64,000 nucleotides of DNA from an uncultured Bacteroidia bacterium (lineage in GTDB: Bacteria > Bacteroidota > Bacteroidia > Bacteroidales > F082), in assembly GCA_902770835.1 (NCBI GenBank), contig CACXUM010000026.1, positions 1 to 64,000 on the forward strand, read 5' to 3'. A model generated the notes under the pieces. It had not been told where the DNA came from. It made no database searches and saw nothing but the letters and a program-made list of their open reading frames with translations. This document shows positions 45,108 to 53,020 of the stretch, piece after piece. The translations under genes were made by a program, and so were the position numbers. Each line of letters opens with the position of its first letter. Within the stretch, counting starts at the first letter, position 1.

Positions 45108-48100
45108 TTATTTTTTCTGTATTTTCAGTTTTACATTAATTCCTTCAACAAGTTCCTCGGCCTCAACGCCTTCCAAGGTGTCCACTTTCGTGATGGTGGC
45201 CAAGGTTTCGTTGCAGATGTAGTCGTTGAATTGCTCAACGGCGGCATCGGTTTTTTCGTTCTTTTCGATGATGAGTTCGATGCGGTCGGTGACCTCGAAG
45301 CCGCCGGTCTTGCGGAGGTTTTGCACGCGGTTCACGATTTCGCGGGCGAGGCCTTCTTGCATCAATTCGTCGGTGATGGTCATGTCTAAAGCCACAGTGA
45401 GGTCGTCTTGCGAAGTGACGGCCCAGCCGGGGATGTCTTGCGTCGAAATCAGGGCATCTTCGAGGGTCAGTTCAACGTCAACGCCGTCAATGTTCAAGTG
45501 GGTGCCGTTGTTCTTCTCAAAAGCGTGGATTTCGTCTTGGCCCATGTTGGTAAAGTAAGCCTGAATCTGCTTCATCTGCTTGCCGTACTTCTTGCCCAAA
45601 GTCTTGAAGTTGGGCTTTACGTTTTTCACCAAAATGTTATTGTCGGGCGACAAGAACTCGATTTCCTTGATGTTGACTTCACTCATGATGAGGTGCGACA
45701 CCTTCTCGATTTGCGTCTTCATCTCCTCGTTCGCGACAGGAATCATAATCTTCGACAAAGGTTGACGCACGCGGATATTGGCTTTCTTGCGCAGCGAGAG
45801 CACCAATGAAGAGATGAGTTGAGCGGCTTCCATGCGTTCCTCCAAAGCCTTGTCGATGAACGACTTGTCGGCGACGGGGAAGTCGGTCAGATGGACGGAT
45901 TCGGCCTTGTTTCGACCCGTGACATTGTTCAAGTCGCGGTAGATTTGCTCGCTGAAGAACGGCGCGATGGGCGAACTCAGGCGGGCCACGGTTTCAAGGC
46001 AGGTGTAGAGGGTCTGGTAGGCCGACAGTTTGTCTTGGTTGTCTTCACTCTTCCAGAAACGACGGCGTGAGAGGCGCACAAACCAGTTGCTCAAGTGGGC
46101 ATCCACAAACTCGGCGATGGCACGACCGGCACGGGTAGGTTCATAACTTCCGTAAGCCTCGTCAACATTGAGAATCAACGAATTGAGTTCCGAAAGAATC
46201 CAACGGTCGATCTCGGGACGATCCTTAATATTAATGTCGGCTTCCTTATAGTCGAACTTGTCGATGTTGGCGTACAAAGCGAAGAAAGCGTAAGTGTTGT
46301 AAAGCGTTCCGAAGAACTTGCGGCGCACTTCATCAACTCCGGCCTCGTCAAATTTCAGGTTGTCCCAAGGTTGCGAGTTGGTGAGCATGTACCAGCGCAC
46401 GGCATCAGCACCAAATTTTTCAATGGCACCAAACGGGTCAACGGCATTGCCCAAGCGTTTCGACATCTTGTTACCGTTCTTGTCGAGCACCAAACCGTTG
46501 GAAATCACATTCTTGTAAGCAACGCTATCGAAGCACATTGTGGCGATGGCGTGAAGCGTGAAGAACCAGCCACGGGTTTGGTCGACACCTTCTGCAATAA
46601 AATCAGCCGGGAACGGGAGACCTGTTTTGTCACCCATGTAGTGATATTGTGCGTATGGCATGGCACCGCTATCGAACCAAACATCAATCAGATCAGGCTC
46701 GCGGAACATCTTCTTGCCGCTTGCGGAGCAAAGAACCACGCCGTCAATATAAGGTCTATGTAAGTCAAATTTGGTGTAATCGCTTGAAGCGTATGGATTT
46801 TCGCTCATAAATCCCGCCTTGACGGACTTCTCGATTTCGTTCCGAAGTTCCTCGACACTACCGATGCAGATTTCCTCCTTGCCGTCCTCGGTGCGCCAAA
46901 TCGGGAGCGGTGTGCCCCAATAGCGCGAGCGCGAGAGGTTCCAATCGACCAAATTTTCAAGCCAGTTGCCGAAACGTCCACTTCCAGTGGCTTCGGGCTT
47001 CCAGTTGATGGTCTTGTTGAGTTCTATCATCCTGTCTTTCAAGGCTGTGGTCTTGATAAACCAGCTGTCCAAAGGATAATACAGCACGGGTTTGTCGGTG
47101 CGCCAGCAGTGCGGGTAGTTGTGGGTGTGTTTTTCGCTCTTGAAGAGTTTGCCTTCTTCCTTCAGCATGACCACGATGTCCACATCCAAACTCTTGTCTT
47201 TCTCGGTCTTGGTGGGGTCGTAGGCGTTTTTCACAAACTGGCCGGCGTATGGGCGATAGGCCTCCACATTCATGTAGTTTTTCACAAACTCTGGGTCAAG
47301 GTCTTCGATGCGCCAGAACTTGCCTGTACGGTCAACCATCGGCTGGGTTTTGCCGTCCTTGTCGATCATCTGCAAGGGCGGGATGCCAGCAGCGGCAGCC
47401 ACGCGCTTGTCGTCGGCACCAAAGGTCGGCGCGATGTGGACGATGCCTGTACCGTCCTCGGTGGTCACATAGTCGCCGGGGATGATGCGGAATGCGCCCT
47501 CGCCCGGATTGACCCACGGGATAAGTTGCTCGTACTCAATGCCAACAAGGTCAGTACCTTTCACGGTGCCTAAAACCTCGTAAGGCAGTTTCTTGTCGCC
47601 GACTTTCCAATCCTCGAAAGCAGGTTTCTCTTCTTCGGCGGGGAAGAAAGAAGACATCAGCAGCTTGCCGAGAATGAGGTAAGTCTGCTCGCCCGATACA
47701 GGATTGACTGAACGGACGAGGTTATATTCAATGTTCGGGCCAACGCAAAGTGCGGTATTGCTCGGCAAAGTCCAAGGTGTTGTGGTCCAAGCGATTGCGT
47801 AAGTTGACAGTTGAGGGTTGAGCGTTGGGAGTTGGTTGCCAAAGATAACTTTCAACTTTTCACTGTCAACTTTCAACTTGAACAACGCCACGCAAGTCAA
47901 ATCCTTAACGTCGCGGTAGCAGCCAGGCATGTTCAGTTCATGGGAACTGAGTCCTGTGCCGGCAGCGGGCGAGTAGGGCTGGATGGTGTAGCCTTTATAA
48001 AGCAAACCCTTGTTATACAAGTCTTTCAGCAAAAACCACAAGGTCTCGATGTAGTCGTTGGTGAAGGTAATGTAAGGATCATCGAGGTTGACCCAATAGC

Positions 48101-48521
48101 CCATCTTGAGGGTAAGGTCGTCCCACATGTCCTTGTATTTCATCACTTCCTCGCGGCAGGCGCGGTTGTAGTCATCAACAGAAATCTTCTTGCCGATGTC
48201 TTCCTTGGTGATGCCGAGTTTCTTCTCTACGCCTAATTCCACAGGCAGGCCGTGGGTGTCCCAACCGGCCTTGCGCACCACATGCTTGCCTTTCAGTGTC
48301 TGGTAGCGGCAAACTACGTCTTTAATCGAGCGGGCCATCACATGGTGGATGCCCGGGGTGCCGTTGGCGCTCGGCGGACCCTCGTAAAATACAAAAGCGT
48401 TGTCCTTGTCGCGGTTGTCAAGGCTCTTTTGGAAGGTGTTGTCTTCTTCCCAAAACTTGCGAATCTCGTTGGCTGTCTCCGTGAGATTCAACTGTTTATA
48501 TTCCTTGTAGTTGTTTTTCAT
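45108..48521 (-). CDS. ileS: Isoleucine-tRNA ligase
   Basis: 1137 aa, a long class I synthetase of the eukaryote-like size. The HIGH-equivalent region is GTPGIHHVMAR near residue 55, and the KMSKS loop is NGNKMSKRLGN. The editing domain includes YAIAWTTTPWTLPSNTAL, and the anticodon-binding region is C-terminal. At residues about 214-241, just before that strand, a heptanucleotide array in both orientations (47801-47881) encodes KLKVDSEKLKV and LPTLNPQLST. This is an essential gene, so the insertion must be tolerated. A -7 box TATTTTTG (minus) lies at 48548-48555, with CAAA at 48578-48581 as a -33 match. Confidence 0.96.
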   Translation of the reverse strand: MKNNYKEYKQLNLTETANEIRKFWEEDNTFQKSLDNRDKDNAFVFYEGPPSANGTPGIHHVMARSIKDVVCRYQTLKGKHVVRKAGWDTHGLPVELGVEKKLGITKEDIGKKISVDDYNRACREEVMKYKDMWDDLTLKMGYWVNLDDPYITFTNDYIETLWFLLKDLYNKGLLYKGYTIQPYSPAAGTGLSSHELNMPGCYRDVKDLTCVALFKLKVDSEKLKVIFGNQLPTLNPQLSTYAIAWTTTPWTLPSNTALCVGPNIEYNLVRSVNPVSGEQTYLILGKLLMSSFFPAEEEKPAFEDWKVGDKKLPYEVLGTVKGTDLVGIEYEQLIPWVNPGEGAFRIIPGDYVTTEDGTGIVHIAPTFGADDKRVAAAAGIPPLQMIDKDGKTQPMVDRTGKFWRIEDLDPEFVKNYMNVEAYRPYAGQFVKNAYDPTKTEKDKSLDVDIVVMLKEEGKLFKSEKHTHNYPHCWRTDKPVLYYPLDSWFIKTTALKDRMIELNKTINWKPEATGSGRFGNWLENLVDWNLSRSRYWGTPLPIWRTEDGKEEICIGSVEELRNEIEKSVKAGFMSENPYASSDYTKFDLHRPYIDGVVLCSASGKKMFREPDLIDVWFDSGAMPYAQYHYMGDKTGLPFPADFIAEGVDQTRGWFFTLHAIATMCFDSVAYKNVISNGLVLDKNGNKMSKRLGNAVDPFGAIEKFGADAVRWYMLTNSQPWDNLKFDEAGVDEVRRKFFGTLYNTYAFFALYANIDKFDYKEADINIKDRPEIDRWILSELNSLILNVDEAYGSYEPTRAGRAIAEFVDAHLSNWFVRLSRRRFWKSEDNQDKLSAYQTLYTCLETVARLSSPIAPFFSEQIYRDLNNVTGRNKAESVHLTDFPVADKSFIDKALEERMEAAQLISSLVLSLRKKANIRVRQPLSKIMIPVANEEMKTQIEKVSHLIMSEVNIKEIEFLSPDNNILVKNVKPNFKTLGKKYGKQMKQIQAYFTNMGQDEIHAFEKNNGTHLNIDGVDVELTLEDALISTQDIPGWAVTSQDDLTVALDMTITDELMQEGLAREIVNRVQNLRKTGGFEVTDRIELIIEKNEKTDAAVEQFNDYICNETLATITKVDTLEGVEAEELVEGINVKLKIQKK
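47801..47881. repeat. 7-bp tandem repeats in inverted halves inside ileS
   Basis: Left half (47801-47835): AAGTTGA, CAGTTGA, GGGTTGA, GCGTTGG, GAGTTGG. Right half (47847-47881): AACTTTC, AACTTTT, CACTGTC, AACTTTC, AACTTGA. The halves are complementary and can form a hairpin. Confidence 0.88.
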
Positions 48522-48547
48522 AATACTATGAATCCTAAATTAAGGCG

Positions 48548-48555
48548 CAAAAATA
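48548..48555 (-). promoter_or_regulatory. -7 box for ileS
   Basis: CAAAAATA on the plus strand (TATTTTTG on the minus), 27 bases upstream of the ATG. Confidence 0.6.
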
Positions 48556-48584
48556 CAGAAATTTGGTGAATGGGTGGCAAAGTC

Positions 48585-48645
48585 ATAAAAAAAACCAATA
48601 ATCGCCCCTTCAGGGTTTGGCGAAACGCAACCCCAAAGGAGCGAT
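48585..48645 (-). terminator. Terminator for the large T9SS protein gene
   Basis: ATCGCCCCTTCAGGGTTTGGCG (48601-48622) pairs with CGCAACCCCAAAGGAGCGAT (48626-48645), and on the minus strand the stem is followed by an eight-base T-run. It lies before the ileS promoter. Confidence 0.7.
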
Positions 48646-48670
48646 TTACTACTGTCGGATGCCGAAACTT

Positions 48671-48705
48671 CGTATCGCGATAGCGAGGTATCGCGGTAGC
48701 GACAA
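48671..48705. repeat. 16-bp tandem repeat GTATCGCGATAGCGAG
   Basis: Two units, the second GTATCGCGGTAGCGAC, next to the stop codon of the T9SS protein gene. Function unknown. Confidence 0.6.
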
Positions 48706-48722
48706 CGGGGCATGCCACGTTG

Positions 48723-51700
48723 TTAGAATTCCACCACGATTTTCTGTGTCCGAACCGTGTCGCCGCCCACCAAACGCAACACATACACTCCCGGGGCAAA
48801 GTTGGAAGTTGAAAGTTGAGAGTTGAAAGTTGAGAGTTCCTTTCTCACTAACTCTTTGCCGAGAATGTCTATGATTTGGAGGGTTCCCGTGCCGTTGATG
48901 ATGATGTTGCCGTTGTTGATGTAGGCAAACGGCGCATTGGGTTCGCAGACGTCCTCGTCTGCGGAGAACACTAAGCGGAAACGACTCTCGTAGTCGGTGG
49001 TTTTGGCGGTGAAGGTGTAGGGTTTTGAATTCCCCTTGCCCCCTTTGCAAAGGGGGACGCCTGCCGGGGTCAGAAGGTCAATGTCTGCGCCGGTCATGTT
49101 ATCGATGAGGTGGAGGTAATCCAAATCCATGTTTTCAACGTTCACGGTCAGGGTGTAGGTGCCGTTCTTGGCGGCCTTGAAGTTGACGGGTTGTTCTGTG
49201 CGGCTGGATTGCTTCGCTTCGCTCGCAATGACGGCGACAGCCCAATCCTGTGCGCCCTCGGTGGCATAAACCCTCGTGCTGTTCTCGTTCAGCGTGAATT
49301 TCTCCAAAGGTGCGCCGTCGCGTTTCAGGATGAAACGGTCGATGATGAGGCCATTCTCGCTGACTTCCAAGGTGATGTTGCTGCGCTCGGCATTGGTGGC
49401 GCGGCTGTTGAAGGTGATGGAAGCCTCGTCGCCCGTGGCCTTCACGAAGAAGCCCTCGCCGGGTTTCAGCGGGTCGGTAGCGGTGATATAGGCCACCGTC
49501 AGGTCGTCTTTGGTCTCATTCATGCGGTAGACTTCCGTGGCCACATTGCTGCCCGTGAAGCTCGTCACGTTGTGCGCAAAGGGGTTGCCCACAAGGTTGA
49601 AGCCTGCCAAGGCGATGCCGTCGGTGTAGCTCAGCGGAAAGTTCACCGTTTCCGTGGCCGTGCGCAGGGTGCCTTGCAACTGTAGCGTGTCGTTGGCGCT
49701 GTTGGCGTAAAGGTAGCCTTTCAGCGGCTCAATGTTGAAGTTCGCGTATTGGCCGTTGGGCTTGTGGTTTCGCCAATGATGTGTAGATTCTTCATAGAAA
49801 TACAGGTCGTATTCGTTGGCGAGGAAGCCGTTGTCCGCCGTGGGCGCAAAACTCTCGATGGCGGGCGAACTGACCAAATGCCAACCATTCTTGCTGTTGG
49901 GCGTGTAGGCGGTGATGTTCTTCTCCACCGTGGCCTGTGCGCCCGTGTTGGGATGGATGACTTGCGCCCCGTCCTTGATGATAAGGTTTCCAGGAGTGGT
50001 TGAGGTGTAAACATATTCTGTAGCGGTGAGTGTCACGCCCGTTTTCACGGTGAGCGGAAGCACTTCTTCATAATTGGCGTTAGTAATGGACTCTACTGTC
50101 ACGTCCACATCGATTTCACATTCGGCGAAAATGGCCACTTGTGCGCCCTCGCCCGGAAGATTGGTGCAAGGTTCACTGTTCGCGTCCATCCAATTGGCTG
50201 GATTCGACCAAAGACCGTCGCCTCCAAAGCCCATGAAGTTGTATTCGCAGAGTTCATAGCCTTGAACATTTCCGCATTGGCCGAAAACCTCGTGTTGGCC
50301 ATAGTCGTACTGCGAGCAGTAAGGCACACCCAGCAATATGTCCTCCCAAGGCACATTCTCAAAGGCTCCTTCGCCCACAGCGGGTGGCGTAGCAGTGTGG
50401 TAGAAGCCGAAAGACATGATGCCCGTGCAGTTGCGGAAAGCGTTGGCGCCGATGGTGGCCAATTGTGGAGTGTGGCAGCTAACCCCTGTTAATTCGGTGC
50501 AACCGTCGAAAGCATTGTTCGCAATGGCAGTGACAGCGTAAAAGGTTCCTTGATATTCGAAGTCTTCAATGCTGGCCCATTCCAACGTGGCGTAAGAAGC
50601 ATCGTAAACCACCGTGGCCGTGCCATTGTCACAATGTAACTGGTAGTATATGCCATTCATCTCGACAATACTCAATCCGATGTTAATAGCCTCGGCGGGC
50701 ATGATGAAGGTATAAGTTCCGTCGCCATTGTCGGTGAAAGTGCTGATGCTGAACGAGACGCAATCCAAACTGACCGATGGGTCGGAGCTGCTGAGGCTCA
50801 CTGTCACTTCCTGGTTCTCACCGGCATACACCTTATTCTCGTAGGCCACGCCTACGCTGGCGCTTTCGGGGAGCGACACCACAATCGAGTCGTTGCCCGC
50901 TATGGTGTAACCGCGCATGGCCTCGCCCGCCACGTCGTTGCCGTTGATGTGGCCGATGGTGCATTCGCCCGCATAATAGTTGTTATTGAAATCGGCTCCC
51001 ATACTCCAGTCGCCCGATATGCTTCCCAAATAGTTACTGTTGCTTGCACTAACGCCTCCAAGGTTTAGGCAGTTGCTCACGCTACAGAAACAATTGCCAC
51101 TTTGTTCATTAATGAATCCTACTATACCACCGACATTTTCGTCGCCACTGATGCTTCCCTCATTGATACATTCCGTGACCATGCTACAATCTACTAATCT
51201 CCCAACAATGCCTCCACAATTCTCCGATGCCTGCACGGAGCCATAATTGCTGCACTGAAGAACTTCTCCACCGCTGCTCACAATTCCCACGATACCACCA
51301 CATGCTATAGTGTTGGACGAAACATCAGCGCGATTCTGACAATTGCTCACATTGCCACCAACGCAGTCGCCCACAATGCCACCCACAAATGTTTTATTGG
51401 CACTAATGGTGACACCCTCGACAATGTTACAGCCATTAATAGCACCGCCACATTGACCCACAATGCCGCCAACCCTATTCCATCCTGCTATTGAACTGCC
51501 TTCGCCCAATGTCAGTCCGTTGATGCTGCCACCGCTTTCTAACCATCCAAAAAGACCAATGAAATTAAGAGTGCTTTGAATGATGACATGGCTGATGGTA
51601 TGGCCGTTGCCGTTGAATGTGCCCTTGAAACCGTAGTTGTAATTGCCCACGGGCGTATAGGTCTTGCCACTAAAGTCGAGGTCAGCGGTCATCAGGAAGA

Positions 51701-51902
51701 ACTTGCCACTGTAGTCGTTTCCGTTGTTCACTTGTGAGGCTAATTCGTCCATATCATCAGTGGTGGCTATAATATACGGGTCGTCTTCGGTGCCGCTGCC
51801 GCCGCTGAACTGTGCCCAAGCTGCCGTGGGCGCAAGCAGCGCAAAGAGCAAAAGCGCTGCAAAGGTGCGTTTCATTTTGGTTTTCAAATTGTTGGTTCTC
51901 AT
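48723..51902 (-). CDS. Large T9SS-exported GLUG-repeat surface protein with embedded repeat DNA
   Basis: 1059 aa from the ATG at 51902. Signal peptide MKRTFAALLLFALLAPTAAWAQ (10th residue on). Then GSGTEDDPYIIAT and at least six GLUG-type repeats (VGGIVGQCG, GGIVGIVSSGG, GGIVGRLVD, GGIVGFI) with paired cysteines in the spacers; a BspA-type leucine-rich unit follows near residues 480-560; a beta-sandwich region follows; and the end is a T9SS type A sorting domain (LQIIDILGKELV ... PGVYVLRLVG ... RTQKIVVEF). Three different repeat sequences lie in the frame: REP-like (VIASEAKQSS, residue about 890), a GC palindrome (VPLCKGGKGNSK, about 948) and a 7-bp array (LSTFNSQLSTSN, about 1021-1035, inside the sorting domain). 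An ATG at 51968 or 51875 is possible instead. Surface adhesion is likely. Confidence 0.85.
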   Translation of the reverse strand: MRTNNLKTKMKRTFAALLLFALLAPTAAWAQFSGGSGTEDDPYIIATTDDMDELASQVNNGNDYSGKFFLMTADLDFSGKTYTPVGNYNYGFKGTFNGNGHTISHVIIQSTLNFIGLFGWLESGGSINGLTLGEGSSIAGWNRVGGIVGQCGGAINGCNIVEGVTISANKTFVGGIVGDCVGGNVSNCQNRADVSSNTIACGGIVGIVSSGGEVLQCSNYGSVQASENCGGIVGRLVDCSMVTECINEGSISGDENVGGIVGFINEQSGNCFCSVSNCLNLGGVSASNSNYLGSISGDWSMGADFNNNYYAGECTIGHINGNDVAGEAMRGYTIAGNDSIVVSLPESASVGVAYENKVYAGENQEVTVSLSSSDPSVSLDCVSFSISTFTDNGDGTYTFIMPAEAINIGLSIVEMNGIYYQLHCDNGTATVVYDASYATLEWASIEDFEYQGTFYAVTAIANNAFDGCTELTGVSCHTPQLATIGANAFRNCTGIMSFGFYHTATPPAVGEGAFENVPWEDILLGVPYCSQYDYGQHEVFGQCGNVQGYELCEYNFMGFGGDGLWSNPANWMDANSEPCTNLPGEGAQVAIFAECEIDVDVTVESITNANYEEVLPLTVKTGVTLTATEYVYTSTTPGNLIIKDGAQVIHPNTGAQATVEKNITAYTPNSKNGWHLVSSPAIESFAPTADNGFLANEYDLYFYEESTHHWRNHKPNGQYANFNIEPLKGYLYANSANDTLQLQGTLRTATETVNFPLSYTDGIALAGFNLVGNPFAHNVTSFTGSNVATEVYRMNETKDDLTVAYITATDPLKPGEGFFVKATGDEASITFNSRATNAERSNITLEVSENGLIIDRFILKRDGAPLEKFTLNENSTRVYATEGAQDWAVAVIASEAKQSSRTEQPVNFKAAKNGTYTLTVNVENMDLDYLHLIDNMTGADIDLLTPAGVPLCKGGKGNSKPYTFTAKTTDYESRFRLVFSADEDVCEPNAPFAYINNGNIIINGTGTLQIIDILGKELVRKELSTFNSQLSTSNFAPGVYVLRLVGGDTVRTQKIVVEF
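48799..48840. repeat. 7-bp tandem repeat inside the T9SS sorting domain
   Basis: Six units, AAGTTGG, AAGTTGA, AAGTTGA, GAGTTGA, AAGTTGA, GAGTTCC, on the plus strand; 42 bases, so 14 codons. Confidence 0.9.
49039..49056. repeat. Perfect palindrome CCCCCTTTGCAAAGGGGG inside a coding frame
   Basis: 18-bp perfect palindrome within a GC-rich insertion at about residues 945-960 of the T9SS protein; encodes PLCKGGKG. Confidence 0.75.
49204..49233. repeat. REP-like element inside the T9SS protein gene
   Basis: CTGGATTGCTTCGCTTCGCTCGCAATGACG matches the complementary arm of the repeat at 3350-3432. In the coding strand it reads VIASEAKQSS. Confidence 0.9.
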
Positions 51903-52020
51903 GATGTTTTTGGTTTGAATCAAGGCAATCATGGGCGCCTGTGCTGTTGTTGGTAAGTTTGTGTCCATGGTTAGGGTTGATTTTGTTTGTAAATATTGAT
52001 GATAGAACACTTTGCGGCTG

Positions 52021-52028
52021 CAAAGATA
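52021..52028 (-). promoter_or_regulatory. -7 box for the large T9SS protein gene
   Basis: CAAAGATA on the plus strand (TATCTTTG on the minus), upstream of all candidate ATGs at 51968, 51902 and 51875. Confidence 0.55.
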
Positions 52029-52096
52029 GGGGATTTTTCGGGAAAGTCAAGTTTTTTCGTCGAAGTGCTTGCGGAGTGGGGGAAAATACCGTGTAT

Positions 52097-52297
52097 TTAC
52101 GCATAGAGTTTGTGTACTGCTTCCATCAGTTTTTTCTCAAACTCATCCAATGTGATGTATTTCTTAGGTCTGCTTTCTGCAATGTCGCGCATATCGCGTT
52201 TGATGGAGGCTTACCAATAGGCACGTTGCTCTGACGTGAGGTCGTCTTGCACCTCAGTGGCAGCGGTTTCTTCCAATGTGTCAATAAACGTAGTCAT
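52097..52297 (-). pseudogene. Small gene with premature stop, antitoxin-like
   Basis: A 67-codon minus-strand frame from ATG at 52297 to TAA at 52097, interrupted by an in-frame TAA at codon 29 (plus strand 52211-52213). The parts read MTTFIDTLEETAATEVQDDL...QRAYW and ASIKRDMRDIAESRPKKYIT then LDEFEKKLMEAVHKLYA. The small acidic, helical second half resembles antitoxin proteins. A -7 box TAACTTTG (plus CAAAGTTA at 52321-52328) lies upstream. It could be a dead gene or be read through. Confidence 0.5.
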
Positions 52298-52320
52298 CGG
52301 TTTTTCTTTTTATTCGACTG

Positions 52321-52328
52321 CAAAGTTA
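52321..52328 (-). promoter_or_regulatory. -7 box for the interrupted small gene
   Basis: CAAAGTTA on the plus strand reads TAACTTTG on the minus, 23 bases upstream of the ATG at 52297. The rest of 52329-52480 holds no gene that I recognise. Confidence 0.5.
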
Positions 52329-52480
52329 CAAATTATTCCCAAAACTGCAAATATGTTGCAGATAAAACCACGGCGGAGATGGCTATCGTCTTCGGGTTGT
52401 TGGAAGTGATGGTCATGCTTTTTTGATTTTGGTCAAGGGGGAAATTCGCAGCAGCAATGCCTTGGCTTTTACAAAATTCC

Positions 52481-52488
52481 TATTTTTG
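52481..52488 (+). promoter_or_regulatory. -7 box TATTTTTG for the IPExxxVDY-type gene
   Basis: Lies 4 bases before the ATG at 52493, so the transcript is nearly leaderless. Confidence 0.6.
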
Positions 52489-52492
52489 CGCC

Positions 52493-53020
52493 ATGAATCC
52501 CAAAAACAGAAAAATACAAATCGCGTCGTTTGAGGACACCACGGTCGTCGGCATCAATTCGAGCATGGTCGACTACAAACTGGCCTGGAACATCAACACG
52601 AAACTCTCCATCGACCTTGTCAGATACGACGACCTCATCTTCGAGGGCAACCCCTTCTCCTTTTTTTATTATACCGCCGGCGACAACTACAATGTCTACA
52701 ATCTTGTTTCGCTCACCTATAGGGAAAGGATGCTCTATGCCTTCACGCCGCGCCTCGACTATCTGTTTCTCATCCAAAACCACCTGCCCGCCGAAAAATT
52801 GACACATATCATGCGCAATCTCCGCGAGATTGAAGGTCTGGGCCATGCCTTCCTACTGGAAAAGGACAAAAATTTGCGGCAGGTGCTGGAAACCATCGCC
52901 GACGGCGAGCAAAGGATGATCGACAAGAAGAAGAAACGCAACGACATCAACGAAATACGCAGGCAGATGCGCGAGGAGGAAACCCAACAAAAGGCGTTTT
53001 GGGCCGGCACAAATCCTTAG
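52493..53020 (+). CDS. IPExxxVDY-family protein
   Basis: 175 aa. The N-terminal block VVGINSSMVDYKLAWNIN matches the region where this Bacteroidota-specific family has its IPExxxVDY signature (VDYKLAW is typical). The middle, with FFYYTAGDNYNVYNLVS and YLFLIQNH, also fits. The tail is a charged coiled coil. Function is unknown. The start at 52493 is chosen because the -7 box is 4 bases before. It is convergent with the following gene, overlapping by 4 bases. Confidence 0.8.
   Translation: MNPKNRKIQIASFEDTTVVGINSSMVDYKLAWNINTKLSIDLVRYDDLIFEGNPFSFFYYTAGDNYNVYNLVSLTYRERMLYAFTPRLDYLFLIQNHLPAEKLTHIMRNLREIEGLGHAFLLEKDKNLRQVLETIADGEQRMIDKKKKRNDINEIRRQMREEETQQKAFWAGTNP

Noticed and set aside
48599..48715. 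Possible small gene opposite the T9SS protein (frame 48518-48799)
   Set aside because: It lies in the terminator hairpin and a tandem repeat, with no protein-like features.
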